Source of the DNA: Lantana camara
Taxonomy: Eukaryota > Streptophyta > Magnoliopsida > Lamiales > Verbenaceae
Length of the DNA stretch: 64,000 bases
Direction: 5' to 3'
Assembly (NCBI GenBank): GCA_037501455.1
Contig: CM074862.1
Coordinates: 86,451,501 to 86,515,500, forward strand
Of the stretch, positions 11,684 through 23,858 are shown piece by piece. A program made the translations under genes and the position numbers. Positions within the stretch are counted from its first letter, which is position 1; each line of letters begins with the position of its first letter. The notes beneath the pieces are model-generated. The model ran no database searches and was not told where the DNA came from. It saw nothing but the letters and a program-made list of their open reading frames with translations.

Positions 11684-13505
11684 ATGGATGCTCCTTCCTT
11701 CCAAAAATCATCCGACTTTGAGAACCCAGAAATTATTCGCCATTCCAGCAGCTCTACAATGCCGCCACTAGTTCAAGTCAAGAAGGAGGTATTATTTCTG
11801 TGCTCTACTTTAATTTGCTTTTCTTTGGTTTGATCTTCTTTTTTTACGTTTTCCCCCAATTATTCTGCTATCAGAAACCCGTTTTGTTTTCTGAATTCTG
11901 GCTTGTTTCAGAATTTTGTTTGGATGTTCGTTGTCTGGTCTTTTGTTGTCTTTAAATTTCTGAACTGAAGCTTGTGCAATTTCATTTGTATGTAGCTACA
12001 TTTAATTTCAGCTAAACTGAAGAATGACTCTGTAAAATCTGAAATTTGGCGTTTTAACTTGTATGGGGAGAATTTCTGGTTTATTTCTTGCATGGATGAT
12101 TTACTTGCTGTGTGCATTAATCCCTTTTTTGTTGCAAAAGGTATAATGCCATTCTGGGACAGTTCATTAACTTGATCCAGCAGTTTAAATCTAAGAGATG
12201 GTGAGGTTTTCTGCTCAAACTGTTTGCTTAGTACTCCATGGGTTATAGATTAGTTGCATTTAGTGGAAAATTTTTCCTTGCTATAAATAATTGTATGCAT
12301 GTTCTCAATAATTGGATGTTTTTTGTCCTGATTTCGAGATATTTTGGTCCCTTTTATGTTTAGTATAGTAACCTTAATAAGGAATCAAGAAAGCAGGGTT
12401 GATCTACTCTGGTTCATATACATTGGGTTACTCTGTTAGCTCTCTGATTTGGAACAGTGATTGGACATTTGTTAGGGTTTACTTGATAATGTATTTGCCC
12501 TTTCGAGATACAAAGTATAATTCATGTTGGAGGAGATTTTCTGAAAGCCTGGCAACAAAGGAACGTAAACATTACGTGCATTTCTTACAGGCGTGGGGCG
12601 AATTTGAAATAAAATTGAAAGAAGAGATCATTATGAGGTCGAAACTATATGAGTAATCTTGTATCCATTTGAATAACCGTCACTTTCCAATAGCAACAGA
12701 ACCTGTCTTGTCTTCCACATTATGTTTCATTTAATGATGGTTTTTGTGTGTGTGATATCAAGAATTGATTAATCTGTTTTGGGTATAAGGACACTTTATC
12801 CAAAAAAGCGCACACGTCGATTACGTTGTGTTACATGAGCTGTTTCATCAAGAGATTGTTACGAACATTATTGACATTTACAAACATTTTTTAGCTCTTC
12901 TCGGAGCCCAATGCTGCAGTAAACAAAGTTGTTCCTAACATGGAGCAACCATTGCAACAACAAATCGAAAACCTCCGCATGGAGAAACAGGTGTCTGATG
13001 TAACCGAGAATTCTGAAGCAGTTGAATCAGTGCCCTACATCTCCGGGGACAAGCCATTTTTTGATGTGGTTTTAGGAAAATCACATGTCAACCCAATCTA
13101 TAATTTGGTAATCACTTGACTCATTTCTGTTTATTTATGCCATCCAATCACCACATTTAAAAGTTCGTTAACTTCACAGTTCACATTATCTTACAGCAAA
13201 TCCCGGCAAAAATTGTTCGGGAGCTTCCATCAGGGAGAGTTCCAGCAGTTCTGAGATGCGGCTGCAAGAGCTGGAATTTAGATTATGTTTGTTCCCGTAC
13301 GTACTCAAGGTTTGATACCCGGTGGAAGAACTTTGTGAACGACAATGATCTGGAAGAAGGAGATGCGTGTGTATTTGAACTATCAGAGTGCAGCAAGGAG
13401 ATCATCAAGTTCAACGTTATCATCCTGAAGAACAATTTGCCTCCTGAATTGCTGGAAAAGGTCGATTGCCGTGGCTCGTCTTTTGATCCTATACTCGTTG
13501 AGTAG
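11684..13505 (+). CDS. B3-domain DNA-binding protein, REM-like, three exons
   Basis: Exons 11684-11788, 12895-13107 and 13197-13505 join in phase 0 (35, 71 and 102 codons plus stop) to give 208 residues. Introns are 1106 and 89 bp with GT-AG ends. The N-terminal half is low complexity, with no recognised domain (Ser and Gln stretches, LQQQIENL). From about residue 88 a single B3 domain begins at KPFFDVVLGKSHV and continues through LRCGCKSW, WKNFV and EEGDACVFEL to the C-terminus. B3 proteins are plant-specific nuclear proteins that bind DNA. One B3 domain in a short protein fits the REM group better than the ARF, LAV or RAV groups. No stop or frameshift interrupts it. The ATG at 11684 opens the only frame that joins exon 2. 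Target genes cannot be told from sequence. Confidence 0.85.
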
Positions 13506-14079
13506 GCTCATGGTGCTTGATTCTGATGCATTGTTGTCTCCTTTTGTAATCTACTTTTGTAATGGTTACCTTCTAGTTTAAGCTGGTTTCTGATTTATTT
13601 AGCTTAACTAAATGTGTTTCCAACTTCCTCATCGGTTGGATGAATGTATATGTTGGCATTTTGTCAAAACCGTCTCTCTACCACTTTGGTGCCCCAAGTG
13701 AACCTGAAATAGGCCATGGAAATAACACCATGTTGTAGGAAGAGGTTGAGCCTCGTATAAGGCCGGCATTCTTGATTTATTGCTTGAAAACGAAGATGCA
13801 TGCATGCTTGCTGTGTGCTGTAATTGCTCGATTTTTGGCTTGAACGATGACTGATAAGGACTGTAATATGACCCTATTACATGTATAAGTATGTGTATGA
13901 AAGATTCATTGCCTATAATGAAGGATTAATGGGTAAAAAATGGACTCGAATATATGCCGATCAATGCCTGCTGCTAGTGTAACGCGATTATTGAGTTATT
14001 TGCTCGATTTTCTACATGAAGCGTGACTTGATGTGGGCTGTTATGATCTGTAATATGATCCTAAGACATGTATAGGGGG
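13506..14079. other. B3 gene 3' flank, no gene seen
   Basis: Untranslated and intergenic sequence. No repeat, RNA gene or coding frame is recognised. Confidence 0.4.
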
Positions 14080-14480
14080 GGGGTGTGACAAATTTTAAGG
14101 GAATCGACCGGTTCCGAGCAGACTCGTGGAGAGAAGATTGCAGGTTCGAATCCTGCCCCCGCCTTGAGATGCTGTTGAAACCGTCGTTGTAGCTTGTTGG
14201 GCTTTGGAATTATTAGCGGGCAAGCCCACACCTGAAGCTGACTAGGAATTGTTTAGTTTAAGAGAAAGAAGATTGTATCACGTCAGTCTGTCTTCTGGCA
14301 AGAGAAGTCGTATCGAGAAAGTCCCACCCTTAGCCAAGAGTGGACCTGGCGGTCCCGCAAAGCCGGTCAACGGGAGCTAGCGCTATCCCATCACGTAGTG
14401 GTGTGGTGGGTAAGGAAGTCTTCAGGTGCTATGAAGGCTTAACCGATTAAAAATTACCTGGAGTGAAGAACATGAAAGCG
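14080..14480 (+). other. GC-rich insert, possibly organelle-derived (group II intron-like)
   Basis: This 400-bp stretch is more GC-rich and structured than its AT-rich surroundings. It starts GTGTGAC, matching the GUGYG start of group II introns, followed by GGGAATCGACCGGTTCC. It includes GCAGGTTCGAATCCTGC (14141-14157), which has the form of a tRNA T-arm but lacks a D-arm and a paired acceptor stem. A transferred piece of a mitochondrial intron or a tRNA-derived SINE could explain it. I cannot decide between them. Confidence 0.3.
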
Positions 14481-16686
14481 TGGGTTTAATGTGTCAAAAC
14501 TGTGAACTTCTAGGGGTTGATTTGTCAAATTTTTCCAAAGGCAAGGGTGTGTTTGCAATTTCTAAGTATATTAGGGGCCTGTAATGTAAGTATTTCCAGC
14601 TTTGGTTTGAGCAAAAATACGAACCTAAGGGTTAAAGTGTAAATTTAAAAAAAATTTGGGCATTAGTCAATTTATAAGATGCACATAATCATTTGGTTGT
14701 TATATACCAAAATTTTTAGGCAAGTTGTCAAATGCCACGGGGGACATCAATTCGATTACAGTTGAGGGGGCCAGAAGAAGAGAAGGCAAGATTCCACTTT
14801 TCCTAATTTAACAGAAACATCATTTCCTGGAAAATTTTTAACTTCACTGGACCATTATCGAATGGTAAGATGGCCCCGGACCTCCCTGGAAAATATACAA
14901 TACCTGGAATACAGAAAGGATGAAAAAGTGTCAGTATTTATATACAGGAACAAGCAATCGCAGGTTATCACATTACATAACCAAGCTAAATAAAAGAACT
15001 AGAACAATGTGGTGTGGAATATTGGCTGCTTTTTTTCCTCTTTCTTGTCATCTAATAAGCAGAAAACTCGACCATTCCTCAACACACTCAGACGAAGATG
15101 CTAAAAATAAATATTCAAGACCCAGAGTTGGCGTCATCAGCTAGGTAAATTCATCCTCAGTTAATGCAGCACATGTACGATGTGCGGCTGATTCTCAGAA
15201 GTCAGTACCAGAAAATCCTTAGTGCTTCCAATGATGTGTAATTCACACAAATCGCAATCTACATGCACGCGTGCATGCACATATAGAGTTACATTAAATT
15301 CAAAAAGTAAATCTTTCATTAAAGTCACGCTGATACATAGAAATGGACCATTTTAAGAATCTATAAAGACGAGTAGTAATCTAGAGAACACAATAAGTTT
15401 TGCACAAAGCATAATAATCCACATTGAGAGAGAAAAAGAGACCTAGAGTTCTAGACGAAATCATAAGTTTCAACACTCTTAAGTGACACTTCAACCATAT
15501 GTCCTCCTATCAATATTGGGCCAATATGTATAAAAAAAACTACTCCAAAACCAAACACTAAATTGCTATAGACTAAAGCCAATGCATCAGCCATGAGCCC
15601 CACCAAACAGTAAACTAAAAAAATTGAAAGTTTCATCAAGGTAGAAACATAGGCTCTACAAGCTAATCCAAAAAATCCAACCATTATGTAACCAGCTAAA
15701 TTTATAACCCTGCCTTGTGCTTATGCAGAACCGTTGCCTTGTGATCTCCAAAGTGGCTTGCTATCTATGAGTAGGAACAGTATGTATACTGTTTAGGATT
15801 AGCAACAATGATCCATGACAAATAGTTAATGCAATCAAAAGTTAGCATGAGTGGGAAAGATTAAGTTCTGTCAGCATAACCAAGAAGTTCACATCAATCC
15901 AATAGCTCAATTCCCCTAACTAATAAAACCTGAACCTGCTGTTTCACTAAACGCCTACATTCTCAATACAAGGGTTCAGTTGAAAACACTGTCTATGGTA
16001 TAGTATTGGCTATTGATAGAGAATGAAGCAATGTTGCATCATGACAAAGATATAAGGCATCTAAAATTCCAACACTGAACAGCACACACCTAAAGGTGTC
16101 AGTTAATTCTACAATCTACAAAACATTGAACATACCTGAGGCCATAAAGAAAAGACACGAATAGACATCTCAAATCAGAAAGACAAGTCAAAATTTAAAC
16201 TTCAACAGTCGGAAGCTAGTTTCATTCAACTGCTAACTATTGATTTAAGCAAGCATGAAATTTGGAAAGAACTGGAACTATTTCATACAAAAACAATTTC
16301 TCCTCTCAAGTGGAAACTCAAGAAATTAATACAGGAGTTATAATAAGGAAAAGGAACTATTCTAATTTATCAGTATTAAGCAACCTCCTTTAACAATAAA
16401 ACTGCTTCTAATATCATGCTGCACTTTAACATCAATCATTGAAAACCAAATGTGAGAAATTTCCACAAAAAACGAGCCTTTTTTCATCATTTCATGCACA
16501 TTTTATCTTATGATTCATCTTTAAAAAATATGGCGCATATGGCATGACCTAACTATCAAGCACAACAAACAAACCAAACAACTCACCCATGAAGCAATGT
16601 ATTCGAAAAACAAGAAAGGACTGATCAAACTATACCTTTAATCTGCAAACACGGAAGAAACTCCAACAAACACGCCCGCAAGCAGC
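14481..16686. other. Intergenic DNA and RING gene 3' region
   Basis: No recognisable gene. On the minus strand just below the RING stop, AAAG-GTATAG (about 16637) could be the donor of a 3' untranslated intron. A 77-codon minus frame at 15451-15684 encodes a hydrophobic peptide with two possible membrane spans (LSIFLVYCLVGLM and VFGFGVVFFIHIG) but resembles no family I know. Confidence 0.35.
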
Positions 16687-17574
16687 TCAACTCCCAGGAA
16701 ATGCATCACTTTCATCATTTCCTCCCCCACCTCCCCCTCTGTCCTCCGCCTGCCACCTCGGCCAACTCGACACAGTCTCCACACTGTTTTCTCTCTCTAA
16801 AACCCCATCCCCTCTCTCAACCTCCCCAATTTGGGTCGGAGAAAACAAATTCCCTTCACTACCACTTCCTATATTACCCTCATCATTCCGGCGATGCCTC
16901 CTAGCAATATGCCTAAGAGTGTTCCTAAACCCATACAAATCCGCCTCATCATCCACCAATTCTTCAAGCCTCAAGGACCCCAAATACCCATCCCCCTGAT
17001 TCTCAGGCGCCCTCTCCTCCGCCACGGGCAGCTTAAAACGGCACACCGGGCAAGAATTATTTATCTCGAGCCACGGAACAATGCAATCCGAATGATAAGT
17101 GTGCTTACACGGCATCAATTTCGCAACGGTGTTCACGACGAAAGGGTCCTTGCACACTGGGCACAGCATGGTGGGGTCAGTCTCGGGTGTGATAGCGACT
17201 TCTTCAAGCGCCTCTATGGAGGATTTGGGGGCAGGGTCGGATCGGGGATCGGCAGCGGCGGAAGTGGTGGTGAGGTGGTGGATGAGGCGGTGGAGGTAAG
17301 GGCTATTGAGGAGGAAATTGTCGTCGGAGGGGGTAAAATTGGCGGCGGCGGAGGCGTCGTGGTCGACGAAGAAGGGACTCGTGGGGGCGGGCGAAGGCGG
17401 AATTAGAGAATCCTCCATCTCCATCTGCTCGAGGGAGTCGCGGTGGCAGTGGGGGCAGAGGAGGGCGTTGGGGGTGGGGGAAGGGGGTAAACCGATGCTC
17501 ATGTCGCAGGAGTGGCACCAGTAGGCCGGATGGTAGAAGAGGCGGGGGACGGCGGTGGACGGGGATGCAGACAT
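16687..17574 (-). CDS. RING-H2 E3 ubiquitin-protein ligase with N-terminal zinc ribbon
   Basis: This is a single-exon gene of 295 residues. An N-terminal zinc ribbon uses Cys20, Cys23, Cys40 and Cys43 (YWCHSC and LLCPHC). A RING-H2 finger uses Cys138, Cys141, Cys156, His158, His161, Cys164, Cys175 and Cys178, the standard C3H2C3 pattern (CPVC, CKHTYHSDC and CPVCR). Pro177 follows Cys175 as expected for E2 binding. The linker is rich in Ser, Pro and Ala; the tail is acidic with a Gly run. This domain pair is typical of plant RING ligases of the RDUF/CIP8-like type, which transfer ubiquitin from an E2 to substrates in the cytosol or nucleus. The start ATG at 17574 precedes the zinc ribbon, and no defect is seen. 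Substrate is unknown. Confidence 0.9.
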   Translation of the reverse strand: MSASPSTAVPRLFYHPAYWCHSCDMSIGLPPSPTPNALLCPHCHRDSLEQMEMEDSLIPPSPAPTSPFFVDHDASAAANFTPSDDNFLLNSPYLHRLIHHLTTTSAAADPRSDPAPKSSIEALEEVAITPETDPTMLCPVCKDPFVVNTVAKLMPCKHTYHSDCIVPWLEINNSCPVCRFKLPVAEERAPENQGDGYLGSLRLEELVDDEADLYGFRNTLRHIARRHRRNDEGNIGSGSEGNLFSPTQIGEVERGDGVLERENSVETVSSWPRWQAEDRGGGGGGNDESDAFPGS

Positions 17575-17578
17575 GACG

Positions 17579-17611
17579 ACGGCGGCGGTGGTGGTGGTGG
17601 TGGTGGTGGAG
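17579..17611. repeat. GGC/GGT trinucleotide microsatellite in the RING gene leader
   Basis: Two GGC then about eight GGT triplets lie directly upstream of the RING start codon, which is read to the left. In the mRNA it would be a CCA/CCG-rich leader tract. Confidence 0.8.
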
Positions 17612-17699
17612 GGGATTTTGTGGCTTGTGAATTGGATAGAGATTGCTTAGGAAATTGGTTTTGGGGAAGGAGTGAGAGTGTAGGGTAGGCCTCACTGTC

Positions 17700-18826
17700 C
17701 GTTCCGTGGGGAAGACGTGGATGTTGACCTCAAGCCTATGTTACATGTTAGTACGTCGTTCACGAAAAAAAAAATATCATTTCATCGGGCGTTATATTCG
17801 ATAAAAGATATAAAAAAATTTATATTGTGATATTCGTATCATATTGTATTTGTATTGATATATCTGTATCGTGCATCATAAATGTTAATGTTTAACTCTT
17901 TTCGTTTAATATGAAGAAAGTAATGCATCTATTAATTCGAAGCTTGTACTAGATATGCTTCATTATTAGTACCTTGTATATTTATTTTGGCTATTGAGCA
18001 TACTTATTGAACTATAGTCTATATATAAGTTAGAGTTGGTTAGCGATTCTTCTAATTTTAAAAATATTGTAGTTTAAAGTAACGTTATGCTAGTTTAATT
18101 AGAGTTGAGAGTGTTTGAATTGATGTATCGAAGTGTTTATATCCCCAAAAATGATATTTTTAATCCTTTATGATAGAGCTTTTATTTAAATATAAGCCAA
18201 ACTTTAATCACATTTGTTCTTCCAATCACATTTTCATTAGGTGCGATAATTGGCTGAAGCACATGATGCACACATGCTCCATTAATCCAACTGATATTTC
18301 ATATAATTCACCTATTATATTAATTTAAAGAGAAAAAAAATAATAATTTATCTCGTGTATTATGATAGTCTTTTTAATTTTTTATCTGAACTTTCAAATA
18401 ATATTATAAGAATTTTTGAATTGTCATCTCAACCACATAAATATTAATCCGTGTTTCATTTTCGACGAAAAATGAGTCACGTATTAATACCTAAATAACC
18501 CATATGACAATCTAAAATATTTGAAAGTTACGATAAATTGTTAGAAAAAAATGTCTTAAATCTTAATACAGGGGAGTTGTTTTTTTTTTTTTTTTCTAAT
18601 TTAAATTGGCAAAACGTAACACAAGCTTCTCCATTTTCTCTAACAAACTCCCAAACTGGTTCAAATACCACAAAAACGCCATCATTTTACCCGATTACCA
18701 AGCAACCACCACTACGATGCCACCATTGTCACTATGATGCGGCCACCACGAAGCAACACACCACTATAACTAACCTTCTCCAACCCTAATCTGAAACAGG
18801 CACCACCACCAAGGCGTCACCACTAG
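17700..18826. other. AT-rich intergenic region, no gene seen
   Basis: No coding pattern. A T-run at about 18579-18595 and scattered AT-rich sequence only. Confidence 0.45.
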
Positions 18827-18985
18827 GACTGCAAAACAAGTCGAGTCAGCTCGCGAGTTTAGCGAGCCGAGCTCAGTGTGAAATCGTGACTATACGAGCT
18901 CCATTGATCCCGAGTTCGGCTTCGAGTAGATCTCGATCCCCTAGGCTCGCGGCTTGCGAACTAGCTCGCGAGCCTAGGCCTTTAT
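18827..18985. repeat. GAGC/GCTC-rich dispersed-repeat fragment, possibly a MITE
   Basis: The stretch has many overlapping CGAGCC, AGCTCGCGAG and GAGCTC words and an abrupt GC rise in AT-rich DNA. It looks like the ends of plant hAT-type miniature elements built from GAGCCGAG words. No clear target duplication was found, so the class is uncertain. Confidence 0.35.
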
Positions 18986-19357
18986 ATACATATTTTTTAT
19001 AATATATTTATGTATATATTATATTACATATAGATATAACATATATATAATATAGTTAATTATAAATAGTCTAAACTCCAATATTATATTATGTAAATGT
19101 ACATTTATGTATCATATAGTATATTATATATATTTTAAAATCTTAAAAATATATGATTTGTCGATGTATATAGTTTGACAAGATAATATCAATCATGTAT
19201 TATGTATGTGACTCTTAATAATATATGAGCTAATAATGGATTTGATTTAATAATTCAACATAATATATATAAATATATTATCCATCTTAATAGGGTTTTT
19301 TTTATTTTTATTTTAAAGGAACCGATCAGAGGGACCGTGGGGAGATTAACGAGGCCT
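18986..19357. other. Very AT-rich tract, no gene seen
   Basis: Mostly TATATA-type sequence up to about 19280, then a short A/T-rich flank before the poly-C run. Confidence 0.5.
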
Positions 19358-19375
19358 CCCCCCCCCCCCCCCCCC
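19358..19375. repeat. Homopolymer run of 18 C
   Basis: It lies directly at the 3' edge of the LINE remnant, which is read leftwards, so on the LINE strand it is a poly-G run after AATAAATGAGA. The length may be unreliable in sequencing. Confidence 0.9.
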
Positions 19376-19376
19376 T

Positions 19377-21573
19377 CTCATTTATTACTGAACAAACTAA
19401 GGAAATACATGGAACCAATCCAGACATCCTCGAGAGAGGGCATGCAGTGATGCCTACGAAAATTATGAGAAAAGAAACAACCAAGGTCAATGAGGATGTA
19501 TAAAACACAATTGTGATGGCCAACCTTGTAACTCATCTCGACCAACATCTTATTTCCACCAAGTCCTCCAAGCATATGCTGGTTATTCCAATGCGTCAAT
19601 CCCTGTAAAGGAGGACTTTTATTAAAGGTGAATACTGCACCAAAACACCAATTAAATCTGATCATTTGATTCTGAAGGTGGGTAAGTTCCATTTGTCAGT
19701 TCTCACAATTCCGCGAAGCTCCCGGTGCAATTCTTCATCAGGATAGTGCCATATGTTCTGCATCTTTGCACCTCTGGAGGCCAGCCAATCCGCCCCAGCA
19801 TTGCCTTCTCTGTAGATATGTGTCAGGCGAATCTCCATTTGGGAGGTGGCATTTTTAAAGCAAGAAATCTCTCGGTTGAGTTCCCAATTCCCTGTTTTCC
19901 CTCGTTCAAGTATGTTTATCACAGCTTGAGCATCTAATTCGATCCATAAGGCCTGAAATCCAAGCCTCGCCGCTTGTTTAACTCCCTCAACCACTGCTTT
20001 GATTTCTGCCATTGTGTTAGTTGCTTTTCCTATTCCCTGACTAAAGGCAAAGAGCACAGACCCGTCTTCTGATCTTATTAGACCCCCCAATGCCTGCAGG
20101 TCCGGGGTTTCCCCTCGAGGCTCCATAAGTATTCAATTTTATCCATCCTCCAGGTGGTTTCCTCCACGTTACAGTCTTGTACTTTTGTATGTTAGCCTTG
20201 TTCAAACGAATCCCTAGTAACCCTGTGACAAAGCTGTCACCGCGCCACCATGATCGTTCCATACACTGAATGATGTGCAGCCGAAAGAGATGGGTTAATA
20301 CTTGCCTAATAATGTTGTACATTGAGAATATTTTTCCCTCATGTTTGTGGTTGTTCCGCGCTTTCCAGATACACCAGAATATTAGAATAGGAATGACCAT
20401 CCTAACATGTTTGCTGCCGCTAAAGGGCGAAGAAGTAGACCAGTGTTGTAACATGATGATTGGAGACTCTGTATCAATCATTTGTACTTTAAACCTTCCT
20501 CCAAAGAAGCTTCATATCTCTCTCGCCTTATCACCAGTCATAAATAAGTGGCCTCTAGTTTCATAGGACCGACAACATGGACATTTGGAGGCAAGCGAAA
20601 TGCCATTCCGTTGCATCCTTTCATCAAGTGGGAGCCAATCATGGAGTAACCTCCATATAAAGATGAGAATCGTAGGAGTTAGGCTAGTTTCCCAAATTCG
20701 TTTGAGAAGGTTGGACTGCTCACGCTGCTGACGAATTTTGTTCCAAGTCTCTCTAGTTGAGAAATTACCATCCTTACTACACTTCCAGAAAGGTATATCT
20801 CTTCCAGCGACAATCGGGACCGATTTGATTTGTTCCAGAATATCGGTACTCACACTTTGTTCAATTTTCTGCTCATCCCAATTGTTACCATTTTTAAAAT
20901 CCGCCACCTTTTCTCTCCCACTTTGATTGAGTCCTGAATCTATGCTGTCCTCAGCTGCCCATCGATCTGACCAGAAGGAAATATTTCCTTCTCCGACAGT
21001 CCACATAATATTCTGTTCTGCAATATTTCGAATCTTGCATAGCCTTTGCCAAACATGTGAATGTCTTCTAGTGCAGCTAGCTGTAGATGGGTGAGAGTTT
21101 GTGCAATATCTGCTTAGCATGAATTTTGTCCATAATGAGTTCACAGTCCGCAGCCTCCACCATAGTTTACAACCGAAGGTTTCAACTATATCATCTAGCA
21201 ATCTCACACCAATTCCATCTTCATTGGTCGGAAAACACATTCTGTCCCATTTAGCCCAATGAGTGGTTCTTTTAGTAGAGGAGGAGCCCCAGAAAAACTT
21301 ATTGAGAATATTCTCAATCTTGTGTATCACGCCCTTGGGAGGATCTGTAATCTGCAAAGTATGCATGGGAATTGAGTAGATGGTGGACTTGATCAATTGC
21401 AGACGGCCACCATGAGGCAAGAATGCCGATTCCCAACCTATCACCCTAGCCCGGATTTTTGCAATAATATCATCAAAAAGATTTAATCTTTTTCGGCCCT
21501 TATACAGAGAAGCTCCAAGATATTTAATGGGTAAAGTTCCTTGTGAGTACCCTAGAACATCTTTAACCATAGT
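19377..21573 (-). pseudogene. LINE (L1-type non-LTR retrotransposon), 3' half: RT tail, zf-RVT and RNase H
   Basis: Minus-strand coding sequence continues the reverse transcriptase from 57790-59228 after removal of the inserted DNA. 21570-20512 has the post-catalytic RT region (LPIKYLG, NKFFWG) and a zf-RVT finger (CPCC-RSYETRGHLF). TGA at 20514-20512 stands where Trp is usual, and the frame continues to 20041 with WIKLNTYGASRGNPGPAG. A frameshift at the G-run near 20075 moves to the RNase H frame (20126-19662: AEIKAVVEG, DAQAVI, GNAGADWLASRG). The first RNase H Asp is Tyr in LNTYG. The 3' part (19661-19377) is untranslated, with AATAAA near its end. It is clearly dead. Confidence 0.88.
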
Positions 21574-22590
21574 TGTAACACCCCCAGAGCGAAGGGTGCC
21601 ACATCCCCCGCACTAAGGTCCAACACGAGTAACGAAAAGGAAGTTCGCACTCGTATCAAACCATAGTGAACGGGAGACACACAAAACTCACACCCTCGCT
21701 AGGCGGCCTAGACCCTAAAAAACTACGCAAATGAAAATCAGAGTAGCAGAAGCAATTCATATACCAAACATGATTCCCAAGATCATATATATACATATCA
21801 AAATGGGGAGGGTCAAGTATTCCAACCAACAAGCTAGCTTATATACAAATGTACAATGCCATCACGACCAAAATAGCATAAGTGTATACCGAATACATAA
21901 TCCAAAATGCATAAAGTAAAGAAAAGAAAATCCACTACGATGCATGAAGACCCAAGTTATACCACAAGTAACCCAAAAGACACTTGCCGCCTAGCTTGAC
22001 TCGGAAGAACCTGCAAACTCAAAAGAAAGGGAAAAGGGGAAAAACAACAACGAGGGTTAGTCCTAGCGACTAGTGAGGGGGCTAACTCACGTACCCTATA
22101 TATATATATATAGAGCAAAGCATTTAATCAAAACGGAAGAATCCTTGAACCGAGAGTGGTTTTTGCAAGCCAAATTAATTCTCGTGATATAGATATACAT
22201 AGGTTATAGGAAAGGAAAAAGGGCAAATGCCAAACTCCAAGTTTTAGGTGAATTAAGAATCCACTCTCGTTCCATAGATCATACAAAGCTAAATCAACTC
22301 GGCGAGTACGAGTCACACACATCCCAACTTCTATATACGAAGATCAAAGCAAAACGAAACAAATCATAATCCATCCCCAACACCGGTTGATAGAAGGGTT
22401 GATCGGCCCTAACTATCCACATACACAGACGAGACAAGGTTTAATTACTACCTTGAAACCTTCGGCGGTTGCCTCCGCCGGCTCAAGAGAAACACCCTTC
22501 CTCCACCTCCCAAGGTTGGGTGAAACTCTCAAATGGAGGTGTTGATGGAAGAGCTCGGCGACCCCTCGGTCGTCCCGAGATTACCATACC
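21574..22590 (-). mobile_element. Solo LTR of family C, part 1 (LTR 3' portion)
   Basis: Read on minus, this is the end of an LTR finishing GGGGGTGTTACA at 21574. Its last 150 bp resemble the family A and B LTR ends (TTAGTGCGGGGGATGTGG). It joins 55911-57789 once the family A array is removed, giving one 2.9-kb LTR starting TGTAACATCCC at 57789. Flanks ATAGT (21569-21573) and ATAGC (57790-57794) are a target duplication with one change. The LINE reading frame resumes across it. With no internal region, it is a solo LTR, the usual product of LTR-LTR recombination. Confidence 0.8.
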
Positions 22591-23433
22591 TGTGACGCCC
22601 CGTCTCTTTGACATTCCAGGTACGGCGTCACGAGAGAGTTTATTTCAGTATTTTGTGAATTATGTGATTTAGCATGCTTACGTGTCAACGTGATATTTAT
22701 TTTAATTATGTGTGCTTTAGAATTTAATTAAATGTCTTGGACTCAATTATCCAATATTTGCAATTTAGGGACCTAATTATAATTAGGACGTTTGAGCCTT
22801 CGTGGCTATTTGAGCTTGGGAATTCGAATTCGAATTTCGACCCTATCATTGAGTTCGTTTCGACGACTCGGATTCAAAGAATTAACCTTTTAATTTCTAA
22901 ATCCATTTGATAGCCCTATCGTTTTAAATTCGATCCGTTTGGACCGGATACCGTTTAACCCTACCCGTTTTAACCGACCCGTTTAACCAGCCCCAAAAGG
23001 GACCATCCTTTCCTTCCCTCTCCATTCTCACGATCAGCAGAAAACCAAGGAAGAGAGAAGAGAAAATATTTTCCCCATTTTAGCCATCAAGCCTTGAGCT
23101 CGGGTTTGGGAGATCCAACCGTCCGATCAACGACTCAAGGTAAGATTTGTGACCCTCTCATTACGTGCTTTAATTTAATGTCTCTTTCGTGCCTCGGATA
23201 TGTGTTGTATGGCTAATTGGGGAAGATGATGAATAGTGTTGGGGTTGGGAGTTTGGGGTGTTCGGGCTCGTTTTGCGAGCTCTAATGTGGTAATATGTGA
23301 CCTACGTGTCGAGCATGCTTTATTGTGTTAATTTTGTATGATTTGGTTGTTGTTTGTGGTTGTGGGAGTGTGTTGGTGGTGTCCCCCGACGCCATTGCTG
23401 CTTCTGCTCTGTTTTTTTTTAGCAGGACGGTCC

Positions 23434-23597
23434 AGAACGGTCGTTCCCGTTTTGGCCTTGGGGCCGGAACGGCCATTCCCATCCGCGTATGGGAACGGCC
23501 GTTCCCGTTTTGTTCTTTGGGCCAAACGGCCCTTTCGGGCAGCGCTCCTGGGAACGGCCGTTCCCGTTTTGCCTTGTGTCTGGGAACTGCCCTTCCC
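23434..23597 (+). promoter_or_regulatory. Palindrome cluster in family A LTR 1
   Basis: Six dyads start at about 23435, 23465, 23491, 23520, 23550 and 23582, so roughly every 30 bp. Two are the perfect 16-mer GGGAACGGCCGTTCCC; others carry one or two changes (GGAACGGCCATTCC, GGGAACTGCCCTTCCC). The linkers are pyrimidine- or G-rich (CGTTTTG). Equivalent clusters in the other LTRs are at 29405-29569, 35378-35541, 41352-41515 and 53923-54086. Function is unknown: a DNA site for a dimeric protein or RNA hairpins are both possible. Confidence 0.85.
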
Positions 23598-23858
23598 GTG
23601 GTCCAGTAGGTTGGTTTTGGGTTTTTATTTGTTTTCTTTTGCCTCTTATTGATTTATATCTTAATTGTATTGCATGTTTCGATATGAATTCGCATTATAT
23701 GCTATGTTTGGTGCTTGAATGGTATGTTAATATTAACAAATGAGTATTTTATGCATGTATACGTGATCCATGACTTCATGCCAATCATAAGCATATGTCG
23801 TGCGTCTATGTGATTCATTATTGAGTCTGAGTCCTGTTTTCGTATTCAATTTGTTCAG

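Noticed and set aside
12399..12656. 85-codon frame inside the first intron of the B3 gene
   Set aside because: No recognisable domain, and good splice sites place it within an intron.
14141..14157. tRNA gene suggested by GCAGGTTCGAATCCTGC
   Set aside because: No D-arm, anticodon stem or fully paired acceptor stem of proper length is found upstream.
16831..17406. 191-codon plus-strand frame opposite the RING gene
   Set aside because: It is an antisense shadow; the minus frame has perfectly spaced zinc ligands.
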